Positions 26,590 to 35,838 are shown, numbered from the stretch's first letter. The stretch is DNA of 64,000 bases from Lacrimispora algidixylanolytica (GCF_003609635.1 NZ_MCIA01000010.1:1-64000), one strand, 5' to 3'. Made by a program: numbers and translations. The notes: generated by a model from the sequence alone, not told the origin.

Positions 26590-27618
26590 ATGCAGATGAG
26601 ATGGATACGGGGAAAGGTAGCGTGGCTGGTGCTTTTGTGTATGGTCATGGTTCTTGGAATGTCAGTCACAGCCAGTGCATCCGGTAACATAAAAATACGA
26701 CTGGATGATGGAAGAAAAAGCAGCTGGACCGTAGGGATTCAAAACCCATCGGTTACAGTTAATCTTTCAGAGGCAAGTCCGGAATGGAGTAAGGATCTTG
26801 ATAAATGGGAGCCGGGGAAAAAGGTGATAGCTACATTAACTGTTCCAGGCACATACACCAATGCTGATTTCTCAGTAACCGGAGGCAAGTTGGTTTCTGC
26901 AAAGGCGGAAGACGGCGAAACTATCGTCAAGGTATCTTACATTCCGGTTGCGAAGCTAGCTGATACGGAAAAAGCGGGCTGGAGTGATTCGGCAAGGACA
27001 AAAGCCAACTGGAAAAAGGTTCCTTTTGCTTCCAGGTATCAGGTGGTTTTATATAAAGAGGGCGGCATATGGGTTAAAAGTATGACCATTTCAACAAACA
27101 ATGTTGACCTTCTGCAGTATATGGAAAATGGTGAAAAGTATTATTATACCGTGAAAGCCATTTTAAAAGATTCTTCAGAAGAAGATTATTTACAGGAAGG
27201 CGAGTCAGTTGACTCTGACGATTCCGTGGTTCAGGAGCTGGGAGAAACAAACGGAGCTTGGGCTGAGTACAAGAACGGAAAGAAGTATCGCAGTGAAGAC
27301 GGTTCCTATGTAACCAATGCCTGGAGAATGATTGGCGGTAAATGGTATTACTTCAATGGCGAACAATTTGCAGCTACAGGCTGGCAATTTATTCATAACA
27401 AATGGTATTGCCTAGGTAGTGATGGAGCAATGCTTACAGGCTGGCAGAAATTAGACCAAAAGTGGTATTACTTAAATACGGACGGAGATATGGCTTCCGG
27501 CTGGATTCAACCACAACCTAACAAATGGTATTACCTGAATTTAGACGGAAGTATGGTCTCTGATACTGTAATTAATGATATTTACAAGATTGACAGTTCC
27601 GGTCTTTGGGTACAATAA
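26590..27618 (+). CDS. Secreted cell-wall-binding repeat protein (paralogue 3)
   Basis: The product is about 342 aa. The ATG at 26590 or at 26596 could start it; GGAAAGGAA lies 4 or 10 bases upstream respectively. A signal peptide ends near VTASAS. Residues 30-215 resemble the repeat-free part of the previous protein (AGWSDSARTKANWKKV here, ADWRDSGSNLGSAKW there). The C-terminus has four CW repeats (GKWYYFNGEQFAATGW, NKWYCLGSDGAMLTGW). It lies 17 bases after the previous gene and is followed by a terminator, so they form a two-gene operon. Confidence 0.87.
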   Translation: MQMRWIRGKVAWLVLLCMVMVLGMSVTASASGNIKIRLDDGRKSSWTVGIQNPSVTVNLSEASPEWSKDLDKWEPGKKVIATLTVPGTYTNADFSVTGGKLVSAKAEDGETIVKVSYIPVAKLADTEKAGWSDSARTKANWKKVPFASRYQVVLYKEGGIWVKSMTISTNNVDLLQYMENGEKYYYTVKAILKDSSEEDYLQEGESVDSDDSVVQELGETNGAWAEYKNGKKYRSEDGSYVTNAWRMIGGKWYYFNGEQFAATGWQFIHNKWYCLGSDGAMLTGWQKLDQKWYYLNTDGDMASGWIQPQPNKWYYLNLDGSMVSDTVINDIYKIDSSGLWVQ

Positions 27619-27631
27619 TTGAAATATAAGA

Positions 27632-27664
27632 AATGGTACAGAAAAAAACTCTGTACCATTTTTT
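27632..27664 (+). terminator. Terminator after the wall-binding protein pair
   Basis: AATGGTACAG pairs with CTGTACCATT around a 9-base loop, followed by a T run. It starts 14 bases past the stop. Confidence 0.92.
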
Positions 27665-27691
27665 GTATTTATAAAAGATTTATGACGATAC

Positions 27692-27720
27692 TTGACTGAT
27701 TGGGATTATTCATCTAAAAT
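27692..27720 (+). promoter_or_regulatory. Sigma-A promoter for ecfA1-ecfA2-ecfT-truA
   Basis: TTGACT (27692-27697), a 17-base spacer and TAAAAT (27715-27720), 45 bases upstream of ecfA1. Confidence 0.65.
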
Positions 27721-27764
27721 TATGTGGCATACGAATGTTTAAATATATGACAGAAAGGTCTACC

Positions 27765-28670
27765 ATGGGAATAATAAAAGCGTCAAAGCTGATATTTGAT
27801 TATATCAGAAGAGATGAGGAAGATAATATAGAAGAAATCAAACGTGCCATCGATGATGTCAGCTTGGATATTGAGGCTGGACAGTTCATCGCCATCCTGG
27901 GACACAATGGTTCTGGGAAGTCTACCTTTGCAAAGCAGTTAAATGCAATCTTACTGCCTACAGAGGGGACTGTATGGATACAAGGGCTTGATACTTCCCA
28001 GGAGGAAAACTTGTGGGAGGTAAGGAAAAGGACGGGAATGGTTTTCCAAAACCCAGATAACCAGATTATCGGAAATATAGTAGAAGAAGATGTTGGTTTT
28101 GGCCCTGAGAACATGGGAGTTCCTACTGAAGAAATCTGGAGACGAGTGGATGAGAGTTTAAACGCGGTTGGAATGGCGCCTTACCGGCTTAAGTCTCCAA
28201 ACCGATTGTCTGGAGGTCAAAAGCAGAGAGTTGCTATCGCAGGAGTTATGGCCATGCGCCCTCAGTGTATTGTTTTAGACGAGCCAACTGCTATGCTAGA
28301 CCCTAACGGCCGGAAGGAAGTAGTGAAGACCGTTCATGAGTTAAATAAGAAAGAAGGCATTACCGTGCTTTTGATCACCCATTACATGGAAGAGGTGACA
28401 GATGCAGACCGTGTAATCGTTATGGACGAGGGAAAAGTCGTTATGGATGGAACGCCCAAAGAGATTTTCTCAAGGGTAGAAGAGCTTAAGTCTTATCGAC
28501 TGGATGTTCCTCAGGTAACAGAACTTGCTTATGAACTTAAAAAGGAAGGCGTTGACTTACCAGATGGAATACTGACCCTTAATGAACTGATGGAAAATCT
28601 GATGCCTAAATTTGACGGTCATTTATCGAATGAGGAAGCATTGGAGAACGGAGGAGACCATGGGCATTAA
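27765..28670 (+). CDS. ecfA1: ECF transporter ATPase A1
   Basis: The product is 301 aa. Walker A is GHNGSGKST, the signature is [13 protein letters not shown] and Walker B is [13 protein letters not shown], with a Q-loop at [10 protein letters not shown] use the ATG at 27765, with AGAAAGG 6 bases upstream; an upstream in-frame ATG at 27735 has none. It pairs with EcfA2 and EcfT to form the shared energising module for vitamin-specific S components encoded elsewhere. Its end overlaps ecfA2 by 11 bases. Confidence 0.96.
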   Translation: MGIIKASKLIFDYIRRDEEDNIEEIKRAIDDVSLDIEAGQFIAILGHNGSGKSTFAKQLNAILLPTEGTVWIQGLDTSQEENLWEVRKRTGMVFQNPDNQIIGNIVEEDVGFGPENMGVPTEEIWRRVDESLNAVGMAPYRLKSPNRLSGGQKQRVAIAGVMAMRPQCIVLDEPTAMLDPNGRKEVVKTVHELNKKEGITVLLITHYMEEVTDADRVIVMDEGKVVMDGTPKEIFSRVEELKSYRLDVPQVTELAYELKKEGVDLPDGILTLNELMENLMPKFDGHLSNEEALENGGDHGH

Positions 28671-29508
28671 AGTGGAACATTTAAATTACATCTATGGACA
28701 AGGCACCGCCTTTGAGCAACACGCTTTGAAAGATATAGATTTGGAAATTAAAGACGGAGAATTTGTAGGGCTTATTGGTCATACCGGCTCTGGGAAATCA
28801 ACTCTGATTCAACATTTAAATGGATTGATCCGTGGGACAAGCGGAGCCATTTACTTCAATGGTAAAAATATATACGAAGCTGGTTATAACATGCAGGCTC
28901 TTAGAAGTCATGTAGGTCTTGTATTCCAATACCCGGAGCACCAGCTCTTTGAAGTAGATGTATTTTCTGATGTATGTTTTGGCCCCAAAAATCAAAAACT
29001 TTCCAAGGAAGAGATAGAAAGCCGGTCCAGGGAAGCACTTACTATGGTGGGGCTTGATGAAAGCTATTATAAGCGTTCTCCCTTTGACTTATCTGGAGGT
29101 CAGAAACGCCGCGTGGCAATTGCTGGAGTTCTTGCCATGAGGCCGGAGGTCCTTATCCTAGATGAACCTACTGCAGGTCTTGATCCAAAGGGAAGAGATG
29201 AGATTCTTGATCAGATAGAGCGGCTTCATAAGGAACAGAAGATGACTATTATTTTAGTGTCTCACAGCATGGAGGACATCGCCCGGTACGTGGATCGGAT
29301 TTTAGTCATGAACCATGGGGAAAAAGTGTATGATGATACCCCAAAAGAGGTGTTTATGCATTATAAGGAATTGGAGGCCATTGGTCTTGCTGCGCCTCAG
29401 ATCACCTATGTGGTTCATACCTTAAAAGAGCGAGGCATACCCATCGATACCAATATTACAACCATAGAGGAAGCCAGGGACGAGATTTTACGGCTTCTTT
29501 CAAAATAG
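28660..29508 (+). CDS. ecfA2: ECF transporter ATPase A2
   Basis: The product is 282 aa. Walker A is GHTGSGKST, the signature is [13 protein letters not shown] and Walker B is [13 protein letters not shown]. The ATG at 28660 has CGGAGGAG 3-5 bases upstream and overlaps ecfA1. It is the second ATPase of the group II ECF module. Confidence 0.96.
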   Translation: MGIKVEHLNYIYGQGTAFEQHALKDIDLEIKDGEFVGLIGHTGSGKSTLIQHLNGLIRGTSGAIYFNGKNIYEAGYNMQALRSHVGLVFQYPEHQLFEVDVFSDVCFGPKNQKLSKEEIESRSREALTMVGLDESYYKRSPFDLSGGQKRRVAIAGVLAMRPEVLILDEPTAGLDPKGRDEILDQIERLHKEQKMTIILVSHSMEDIARYVDRILVMNHGEKVYDDTPKEVFMHYKELEAIGLAAPQITYVVHTLKERGIPIDTNITTIEEARDEILRLLSK

Positions 29509-29521
29509 ATCAGGAGATACT

Positions 29522-30322
29522 ATGTTAAAAGATATTACATTGGGACAGTATTATCCAGTGGATTCCTTTCTTCACAAGCTGGATCCAAGAACCAAACTGT
29601 TTGGGACTATGGTTTTTATTATATCCCTTTTTGTTGTAAATGACATTAGGGCATATTTGATTGCTACCTTATTCTTAGCATCAGCCATATGGCTGAGCCA
29701 AGTGCCATTATTTTATATGGTGCGGGGATTAAAAGCAATTGTATTCCTTTTGCTGATCAGTGTCAGCTTCAACTTATTTTTGACACCTGGAGAAGCAATA
29801 TTTAGACTGGGATTTATAAAGATAACAAGAGAAGGAATTCAGATTTCAGCATTTATGGGTGTTCGACTCATCTATCTGGTTGTTGGTTCCTCCATTATGA
29901 CCCTTACCACAACACCCAATCAGCTTACGGATGGCCTGGAGAAAAGTTTAAACTTTTTAAATAAGGTCAGAGTACCTGTACATGAGGTTGCTATGATGAT
30001 GTCCATCGCACTTCGCTTTATCCCTATTTTAGTAGAAGAGACAGATAAGATCATGAAAGCTCAGATGGCACGTGGAGCTGATTTTGAGTCAGGAAATCTA
30101 ATACAAAAAGCAAAAAATATGATTCCTCTTTTGGTTCCTCTTTTTATCTCTGCCTTTCGCCGGGCCACAGATCTTGCCATGGCTATGGAAGCTAGGTGCT
30201 ACAGAGGTGGAGAAGGAAGAACAAAGATGAAACCTCTCCGATATGGGAGACGAGATGGAGTTACGTATCTTGTCTTTGTGTTATACCTGGCTGCAGTTGC
30301 AGGCGTCCGGTTCATTGGATAA
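29522..30322 (+). CDS. ecfT: ECF transporter transmembrane protein T
   Basis: The product is 266 aa with five or six hydrophobic segments. Two coupling-helix motifs for ATPase contact are visible, QMARGADFESG and EARCYRGGEGRTK. The start DITLGQYYPVDSFLHKLDPR is typical. It follows ecfA2 by 13 bases with an AGGAG site. Confidence 0.95.
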   Translation: MLKDITLGQYYPVDSFLHKLDPRTKLFGTMVFIISLFVVNDIRAYLIATLFLASAIWLSQVPLFYMVRGLKAIVFLLLISVSFNLFLTPGEAIFRLGFIKITREGIQISAFMGVRLIYLVVGSSIMTLTTTPNQLTDGLEKSLNFLNKVRVPVHEVAMMMSIALRFIPILVEETDKIMKAQMARGADFESGNLIQKAKNMIPLLVPLFISAFRRATDLAMAMEARCYRGGEGRTKMKPLRYGRRDGVTYLVFVLYLAAVAGVRFIG

Positions 30323-30346
30323 GAAATACCGTAAGAAGGAGAAGAT

Positions 30347-31372
30347 ATGAAACGGGTAAAGTTAATCGTTGCCTACGATGGCACTAATTACTGTGGCTGG
30401 CAGATTCAAATCAATGGGCTTACCATAGAAGAAGTGCTTAATAAGTACCTTTCTGAGCTGTTAAAGGAACCCATAGCCGTTATCGGGGCCAGCAGAACCG
30501 ATTCCGGAGTACATGCAGAGGGAAATGTGGCAGTGTTTGATACCGAAAACAGGATGCCCTCTGATAAAATTTGTTTTGCATTAAACCATAGGCTGCCTGA
30601 TGATGTTAGAATTATTAAATCAGAGGAGGTGGCGCCAGATTACCACCCCAGAAGGCAAAACTGTGTGAAGACATATGAATATAAAATAATGAACCGGAAA
30701 ATTGAGGTTCCCACCTTGAGACTCTATGCTCATTTTTGCTATTATCCTCTGGATGCAGATCGAATGCGGGAAGCAGCAACCTACCTGACAGGAGAACATG
30801 ATTTTAAGAGCTTCTGTACGCCCCGTAAGCAGGCGGAAGAGACTGTAAGGAACATTTATAGCCTGGACGTAGAAAAAGCCGGAGATTTGATTACCATACG
30901 GATTGTAGGCAGTGGATTTCTATATAATATGGTTCGAATTATTGCAGGGACCTTGATGGCGGTAGGAATGGGAGTCTATCCCCCTTCTTATATGGAAGAG
31001 ATTCTTGATGCCAGGGATAGAAATGCAGCAGGACCAAAGGCAGCAGCAAGAGGTCTCACCTTGGTCAGCCTGGATTATGAAAAAGAACCTAAAAAAGAGA
31101 TTCGGGGAGAGAATAAGGAATGGAGTTATACTCTTTCTCAGGAGGAGATTGTTTCCCAGAAGAAAGCCTATCTTACCATACATCGATGCCGCCAAGAGGA
31201 CTTTGACCGTTTGCTGATTCGAGTGGTTCATCAAGCTGTGAGAAACGGCGCAGAAAGGGTCTATGTTAAGGATGAAGAAATGTCTGGAAGGATCCTTTTG
31301 GATAAATCTTATGGATTTTATAATTTTCGAAGCGATGATGAGAATGAAGAGTGGCTGGTCACAGAAAAATAA
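30347..31372 (+). CDS. truA: tRNA pseudouridine(38-40) synthase with C-terminal extension
   Basis: The product is 341 aa; TruA is usually about 245-265. Residues 1-250 are a complete TruA: AYDGTNYCGWQIQ, the catalytic Asp52 in SRTDSGVHAEGNVAVF, and VGSGFLYNMVRIIAGTL. After DYEK comes about 85 extra residues, QKKAYLTIHRCRQEDFDRLL, then a helix and RILLDKSYGFYNFR. This tail has no domain I recognise. The TruA part modifies the anticodon arm of tRNAs. It is the last gene of the ecf transcript, 24 bases after ecfT. Confidence 0.95.
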   Translation: MKRVKLIVAYDGTNYCGWQIQINGLTIEEVLNKYLSELLKEPIAVIGASRTDSGVHAEGNVAVFDTENRMPSDKICFALNHRLPDDVRIIKSEEVAPDYHPRRQNCVKTYEYKIMNRKIEVPTLRLYAHFCYYPLDADRMREAATYLTGEHDFKSFCTPRKQAEETVRNIYSLDVEKAGDLITIRIVGSGFLYNMVRIIAGTLMAVGMGVYPPSYMEEILDARDRNAAGPKAAARGLTLVSLDYEKEPKKEIRGENKEWSYTLSQEEIVSQKKAYLTIHRCRQEDFDRLLIRVVHQAVRNGAERVYVKDEEMSGRILLDKSYGFYNFRSDDENEEWLVTEK

Positions 31373-31405
31373 GCTTGAAAACCTTGATTTTATAGGGAAA
31401 AGAGG

Positions 31406-31434
31406 TTGACACGCGCGGCTGAATGTAATATAAT
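31406..31434 (+). promoter_or_regulatory. Consensus sigma-A promoter for rplM-rpsI
   Basis: TTGACA (31406-31411), a 17-base spacer and TATAAT (31429-31434): a perfect match to consensus. It starts a leader of about 190 bases. Confidence 0.92.
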
Positions 31435-31458
31435 GTATAACTGTGACGTTAGTCAAAG

Positions 31459-31486
31459 ATGTTCAGCCATGCCCCGGAGTGAGCAT
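31459..31486 (+). promoter_or_regulatory. L13-type ribosomal protein leader upstream of rplM
   Basis: The RNA just past the promoter can pair ATGTTCA with TGAGCAT around a GCC and CCCCGGAG interior, consistent with the L13 leader known upstream of rplM in Firmicutes. That motif binds L13 for autogenous control in other species. Farther down, GGTGC/GCACC (about 31534-31554) and TGAAA/TTTCA hairpins follow before rplM. The match is from memory of the motif. Confidence 0.55.
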
Positions 31487-31630
31487 TTTTAAATATAACT
31501 TATTTAGAGGTCATTTTATGATTTCTAATGTAAAGGTGCACTGATTTCAGCACCACGCATCTGATTATGAAACTTGGATTTCATAGTATAGTAATGCTTA
31601 CTAACACCAGAATTTACAGGAGGTTGTCTA

Positions 31631-32065
31631 ATGAAGACTTTTATGGCTAGTCCAGCAACAATTGAGAGAAAATGGTACGTAGTTGACGCTACAGGATATA
31701 CATTAGGACGTTTAGCTTCAGAATTAGCTAAAGTTTTAAGAGGTAAGAATAAACCGATCTACACACCACATGCAGATTGTGGTGATTACGTGATCGTAGT
31801 AAATGCAGATAAGATTTCCGTTACAGGAAAGAAGTTAGATCAGAAGATCTACTATAATCACTCTGAGTATGTTGGTGGTATGAAAGAAACAACATTAAGA
31901 GAAATGATGGCTAAGAAACCTGAGAGAGTTATGGAATTAGCAATTAAGGGTATGCTTCCAAAGGGACCTTTAGGCAGAAGTATGATAACAAAGCTTCATG
32001 TATTTGCAGGCCCAGAGCATGATCATGCTGCTCAGAAACCAGTAGTTTTAGACATTAAATTATAA
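31631..32065 (+). CDS. rplM: 50S ribosomal protein L13
   Basis: The product is 144 aa with [40 protein letters not shown] and the C-terminal [20 protein letters not shown] of L13. AGGAGG lies 7 bases upstream. It is co-transcribed with rpsI from the consensus promoter. Confidence 0.98.
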   Translation: MKTFMASPATIERKWYVVDATGYTLGRLASELAKVLRGKNKPIYTPHADCGDYVIVVNADKISVTGKKLDQKIYYNHSEYVGGMKETTLREMMAKKPERVMELAIKGMLPKGPLGRSMITKLHVFAGPEHDHAAQKPVVLDIKL

Positions 32066-32093
32066 TTAGAGGCGCTGAAAGGAGGAAGTTATC

Positions 32094-32486
32094 ATGGCTA
32101 TTGTAAAATTTTACGGAACAGGCAGAAGAAAAGAATCTGTTGCTAGAGTATATTTAGTACCAGGTACAGGTAAAGTAACAATCAACAAGAGAGATATCGA
32201 CCAGTACTTAGGACTTGAAACATTAAAGGTTATTGTTCGTCAGCCATTAGTTGCTACAGAGACAGTTGACAAGTTTGACGTTTTAGTAAATGTTCACGGT
32301 GGTGGTTTTACCGGACAGGCTGGTGCTATCAGACACGGTATCGCAAGAGCTCTGCTTGAGGCAGATATAGAATATCGTCCAATTCTTAAGAAAGCTGGTT
32401 ACTTAACCAGAGATCCAAGAATGAAAGAAAGAAAGAAATACGGCTTAAAGGCTGCACGTCGTGCACCTCAGTTCTCAAAGAGATAA
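32094..32486 (+). CDS. rpsI: 30S ribosomal protein S9
   Basis: The product is 130 aa. [19 protein letters not shown] and the C-terminus [16 protein letters not shown], whose last Arg contacts P-site tRNA, are diagnostic of S9. AAAGGAGG lies 8 bases upstream. Confidence 0.98.
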   Translation: MAIVKFYGTGRRKESVARVYLVPGTGKVTINKRDIDQYLGLETLKVIVRQPLVATETVDKFDVLVNVHGGGFTGQAGAIRHGIARALLEADIEYRPILKKAGYLTRDPRMKERKKYGLKAARRAPQFSKR

Positions 32487-32510
32487 TAAGCTCTATTATA
32501 AAAATGTTAA

Positions 32511-32543
32511 AATCCTCGAAACTCTTATGTTTCGGGGATTTTT
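32511..32543 (+). terminator. Terminator after rpsI
   Basis: AATCCTCGAAAC pairs with GTTTCGGGGATT (one G-T wobble) and is followed by TTTTT. Confidence 0.92.
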
Positions 32544-32808
32544 GCTTTACCATGATAGTAAAGTAATGCGAAATAAAGTGAAAAATAATATGTAGAGAAC
32601 ATTAAATTAGGTTAATGGCTTCTAATATCTACTAAATGAAAAGTGTTTTAATTAAATAATAAATAAACAAAAGTGGTTTTGAGAAAAAATTACTAAAAAA
32701 TAGAATATTATAGCTAATAAAATAATAAAATAGATAAATAATATAAACTCATATATAAAAGTATGTGCAAATAGTATTGAAAAGATTATATTTTATAGAA
32801 AGAAATTG
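32544..32808. other. AT-rich non-coding spacer
   Basis: About 265 bases of very A/T-rich sequence with no ORF that has a ribosome binding site, no clear hairpin and no recognisable repeat. It separates the ribosomal operon from the PTS operon. Confidence 0.6.
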
Positions 32809-32837
32809 TTGACTTTTCAAAATGAAACTGATATGCT
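32809..32837 (+). promoter_or_regulatory. Sigma-A promoter for the antiterminator-PTS operon
   Basis: TTGACT (32809-32814), a 17-base spacer and TATGCT (32832-32837). Transcription begins about 20 bases before the RAT element. Confidence 0.65.
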
Positions 32838-32859
32838 TAAAAAAACTTAATATCGAAAT

Positions 32860-32940
32860 GGGTTGTTACTGGCAAGCAGGCAAAACCAATTTTAGTTTAG
32901 AAAACAGAATTCTGTTTTTTGAATTAAGATTGGTTTTTTT
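32860..32940 (+). promoter_or_regulatory. RAT antiterminator site overlapping a terminator
   Basis: Bases 32860-32887 match the ribonucleic antiterminator pattern of the BglG/SacY/LicT family: GGGTTGTTACTGGCAAGCAG then GCAAAACC. The last bases, AAAACC, are also the 5' arm of a terminator. AACCAAT (32884-32890) pairs with ATTGGTT, with an inner AAAACAG-AATT-CTGTTTT hairpin, and ends in a run of eight T (to 32940). When the downstream gene product binds RAT, the terminator cannot form. Confidence 0.88.
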
Positions 32941-32958
32941 TATTCACAGGTGAGGTTT

Positions 32959-33786
32959 ATGAGGATTGAAAAGATTATTAACAATAACATTGTAAGCGCT
33001 CTGGATATTGATGGGAAAGAAATAATTGTCATTGGCAGGGGAATTGGATTCGGTGCAAGGCCAGGCAAAGAGATTGCGGAAGATAAGGTTAGTAAGGTAT
33101 ATCACTTAGACAATCAAAAAAGTATGGATCAGTTTAAGGAGCTTCTTGTAAATCTACCCCTGGAACATCTTCAGGTTTCAACGGAGATTATCAACTATGC
33201 AAAAAGTGTTTTAAACAGAAGTTTAAATCAGAATATATACATAACACTGACGGATCACATAAATTTTGCGATTCATCGTTTCAAACAGAAGATAGATTTT
33301 TCCAATCCGCTCCTTAGCGAAATAAAGACCTTTTATAAAGAGGAGTATCTGATTGGAGAATATGCGATCGCTTTAATTGAACGGAAGGTCGGAGTCAAGC
33401 TTCCGGTTGATGAAGCGGGCTCCATTGCGCTTCATATCGTAAATGCTGAACTCAATAGTGCAATGCGGGATACCATCGGAATCACAAATCTGATACGAGA
33501 TGTGGTGAAACTTGTGAAAGAGCATTTTTCTAGAGAACTGAATGAGACCTCTTTGAATTATCAGCAATTCATCAGCCATTTAAGATTTCTTTCTCAGAGG
33601 ATTGTCGCTAGAGAACCTTCAAACTATCTAGATGAAGGATTTAGCCATGCAATATCCAAGATGTACCCGTATGAATATGAGTGCAGTTTCAAAATTAGGG
33701 ATTACATATTAGAAACATATCATTATCAGTTAGTAGATGAAGAGATTGCATGTTTGGCAATTCATATCAAAAGATTAGGAGTTTAA
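32959..33786 (+). CDS. BglG/LicT family transcriptional antiterminator
   Basis: The product is 275 aa. Residues 1-55 are the RNA-binding CAT domain (RIEKIINNNIVSALD, GRGIGFGARPGKEI). PRD1 (about 65-170) includes ITLTDHINFAIHRFK and GSIALHIVNAEL; PRD2 (about 172-275) includes QFISHLRFLSQRI and CLAIHIKRLGV. The His in these are the usual PTS phosphorylation sites. I chose the ATG at 32959 with AGGTGAGG just upstream. It should bind the RAT at 32860 and so control itself and the PTS genes behind it. Confidence 0.93.
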   Translation: MRIEKIINNNIVSALDIDGKEIIVIGRGIGFGARPGKEIAEDKVSKVYHLDNQKSMDQFKELLVNLPLEHLQVSTEIINYAKSVLNRSLNQNIYITLTDHINFAIHRFKQKIDFSNPLLSEIKTFYKEEYLIGEYAIALIERKVGVKLPVDEAGSIALHIVNAELNSAMRDTIGITNLIRDVVKLVKEHFSRELNETSLNYQQFISHLRFLSQRIVAREPSNYLDEGFSHAISKMYPYEYECSFKIRDYILETYHYQLVDEEIACLAIHIKRLGV

Positions 33787-33800
33787 GTGGAGGTTAATCT

Positions 33801-34292
33801 ATGTTTCGTTCATTGAAAAAAATCTTTCTAGGCGACAAAAATGAGAAAGAATGGGTATTGGCGCCTGTGGAGGGAAAGGTGGTTCCTCTAAGTGAAGTAA
33901 ATGACCCTGCTTTTAGTCAGGAGATTTTGGGAAAAGGAGTTGCTATCGTTCCGGAAAAAGGGAGAATCGTGGCACCTTTTGATGGAGTTGTCTCAGTTAT
34001 GTTCCAGACAAAACATGCAGTCAGCGTTACATCAGAAAAAGGTGCAGAGGTAATTATTCATGTAGGACTGGATACGGTCCATTTAAAAGGAGACCATTTT
34101 ACTTCATTTAAAAATCAGGGGGACCATGTGAAACAAGGAGAGCTTCTCTTGGAATTTGACAGGAAGGCCATAAAAGAAGCTGGTTATGATCTGATAACGC
34201 CTGTCATTGTCTGCAATACATCATGCTACCCGAATATTGTATGCCATAGTGGTATGCAGGTTAAAGAGCTGGAGCCTATTATCGAGTTGTAA
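33801..34292 (+). CDS. PTS glucose-type EIIA component
   Basis: The product is 163 aa, a free-standing EIIA of the Glc family. The active-site His87 is in EVIIHVGLDTV and the helper His72 in TKHAVSV. GKGVAIVPEKGRIVAPFDG is the typical start of the fold. It accepts phosphate from HPr and passes it to the EIIB of the next gene. AGTGGAGG lies upstream, 14 bases after the antiterminator. Confidence 0.93.
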   Translation: MFRSLKKIFLGDKNEKEWVLAPVEGKVVPLSEVNDPAFSQEILGKGVAIVPEKGRIVAPFDGVVSVMFQTKHAVSVTSEKGAEVIIHVGLDTVHLKGDHFTSFKNQGDHVKQGELLLEFDRKAIKEAGYDLITPVIVCNTSCYPNIVCHSGMQVKELEPIIEL

Positions 34293-34404
34293 AGGCAGGG
34301 GAATGGGTTGAATAAAAAGATTTAAAAGGGGTGAAATCTAAACTTGCAGTGATGCAGGAGTGGATAAAAAATGTCCGGGAGGACAAAGGGAAGGGAGTTA
34401 CTTT

Positions 34405-35838
34405 ATGAAGTATTTACAAAAACTGGGGAAATCATTAATGCTTCCAGTAGCGTGTCTGCCTGCGGCAGGCATTTTGATGGGGATCGGGTATTGGATTGAT
34501 CCCACCGGCTGGGGAGCCAATAGCGCCATCGCGGCATTTTTGATTAAAGCAGGTGGAGCCATTATTGATAACATGGCTGTACTATTTGCCATTGGAGTTG
34601 GAGTAGGAATGTCAGACGATCACGAAGGAACCTCGGCTTTGGCAGCAATCGTTTCCTGGCTGATGATTCAGACTATTTTATCTCCGGGAGTTGTTTCCAT
34701 GTTAAAAGGGATTGATGTCAGTGAGGTAAATGCTGCTTTTGGAAAAATCAACAATCAGTTTATTGGTATCGTATCAGGAATTATCGGTTCCACCTGTTAT
34801 AACAGGTTCAAGAATACGAAGCTTCCTGATGCTCTGGCATTCTTTAGTGGAAAGCGTTCGGTAGCCATTGTGACGGCGCTAGTCTCTCTGGTCGCTTGTT
34901 TGGTCCTGTTCTTTGTATGGCCCATTTTATATACAGGGCTGGTTATATTTGGAAAAGGAATTTTAGGTATGGGAGCTGTAGGAGCTGGCTTATATGGTTT
35001 CTTTAACCGCCTTCTGATACCGGTAGGGCTTCACCATGCACTGAACTCTGTATTCTGGTTTGATGTTGCAGGTGTAAATGACCTTGGGAGTTTCTGGGCA
35101 GGAACTGGTACCTTGGGGCAGACAGGGCAGTATATGACAGGCTTTTTCCCGGTTATGATGTTTGGTCTTCCAGGGGCAGCTCTAGCCATGTACCATACTG
35201 CAAAGCCTGGAAAGAAGAAAAGTGTGTATGGATTACTGCTGGCAGCCGCCGTATGTTCCTTCTTTACAGGAGTAACAGAGCCTTTGGAATTTGCATTTAT
35301 GTTCCTTGCGCCAGGTCTATATTTGATTCATGCAATCCTGACAGGTATTTCATTGGCAATCTGTTCTTTGCTTCCAGTGCGTACCGGATTTAACTTCAGT
35401 GCTGGTTTTGTTGACTGGGTTTTAAGTTTTAAAGCTCCAATGGCTATGCATCCACTTTATATTATTCCACTTGGTCTTGCTTATTTTGCTGTTTATTATT
35501 CTATATTCCGTTTTGCAATTACAAAGTTTAACTTCAAGACTCCAGGACGAGAAGATGAGGATGTAAATGAAACAAAAATAACTCTTTCCAATCATGATTA
35601 CACCCAGATTGCTGCGATCATTTTAGAAGGCGTAGGTGGGAAGAGTAATATTACCAGCATTGATAACTGCATTACACGATTAAGGCTTGAAATAGTTGAT
35701 CAGGCGCAAGTAAATGAAAAGATAATAAAATCATCGGGTGTGACAGGGGTAATTAGGCCTGGAAAGAACAGCCTGCAAGTAATTGTGGGAACCCAGGTGC
35801 AGTTTGTGGCTGATGAATTTAAGAAGATGTGTGAATGA
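34405..35838 (+). CDS. nagE: PTS EIICB, N-acetylglucosamine (NagE) type
   Basis: The product is 477 aa. The EIIC part (about 1-370) has many membrane segments and closely follows E. coli NagE in FNRLLIPVGLHHALNSVFWF, GFFPVMMFGLPGAALAMY, FFTGVTEPLEFAFMFLAPGL and FNFSAGFVDWVL. A linker with FKTPGRED leads to EIIB (about 395-477), with the phosphorylated Cys in SIDNCITRLRLEI. The EIIA domain fused in E. coli NagE is here the separate preceding gene. I chose the ATG at 34405 after AAGGGAG. Substrate GlcNAc is inferred from the similarity; a related amino sugar is possible. Confidence 0.9.
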   Translation: MKYLQKLGKSLMLPVACLPAAGILMGIGYWIDPTGWGANSAIAAFLIKAGGAIIDNMAVLFAIGVGVGMSDDHEGTSALAAIVSWLMIQTILSPGVVSMLKGIDVSEVNAAFGKINNQFIGIVSGIIGSTCYNRFKNTKLPDALAFFSGKRSVAIVTALVSLVACLVLFFVWPILYTGLVIFGKGILGMGAVGAGLYGFFNRLLIPVGLHHALNSVFWFDVAGVNDLGSFWAGTGTLGQTGQYMTGFFPVMMFGLPGAALAMYHTAKPGKKKSVYGLLLAAAVCSFFTGVTEPLEFAFMFLAPGLYLIHAILTGISLAICSLLPVRTGFNFSAGFVDWVLSFKAPMAMHPLYIIPLGLAYFAVYYSIFRFAITKFNFKTPGREDEDVNETKITLSNHDYTQIAAIILEGVGGKSNITSIDNCITRLRLEIVDQAQVNEKIIKSSGVTGVIRPGKNSLQVIVGTQVQFVADEFKKMCE

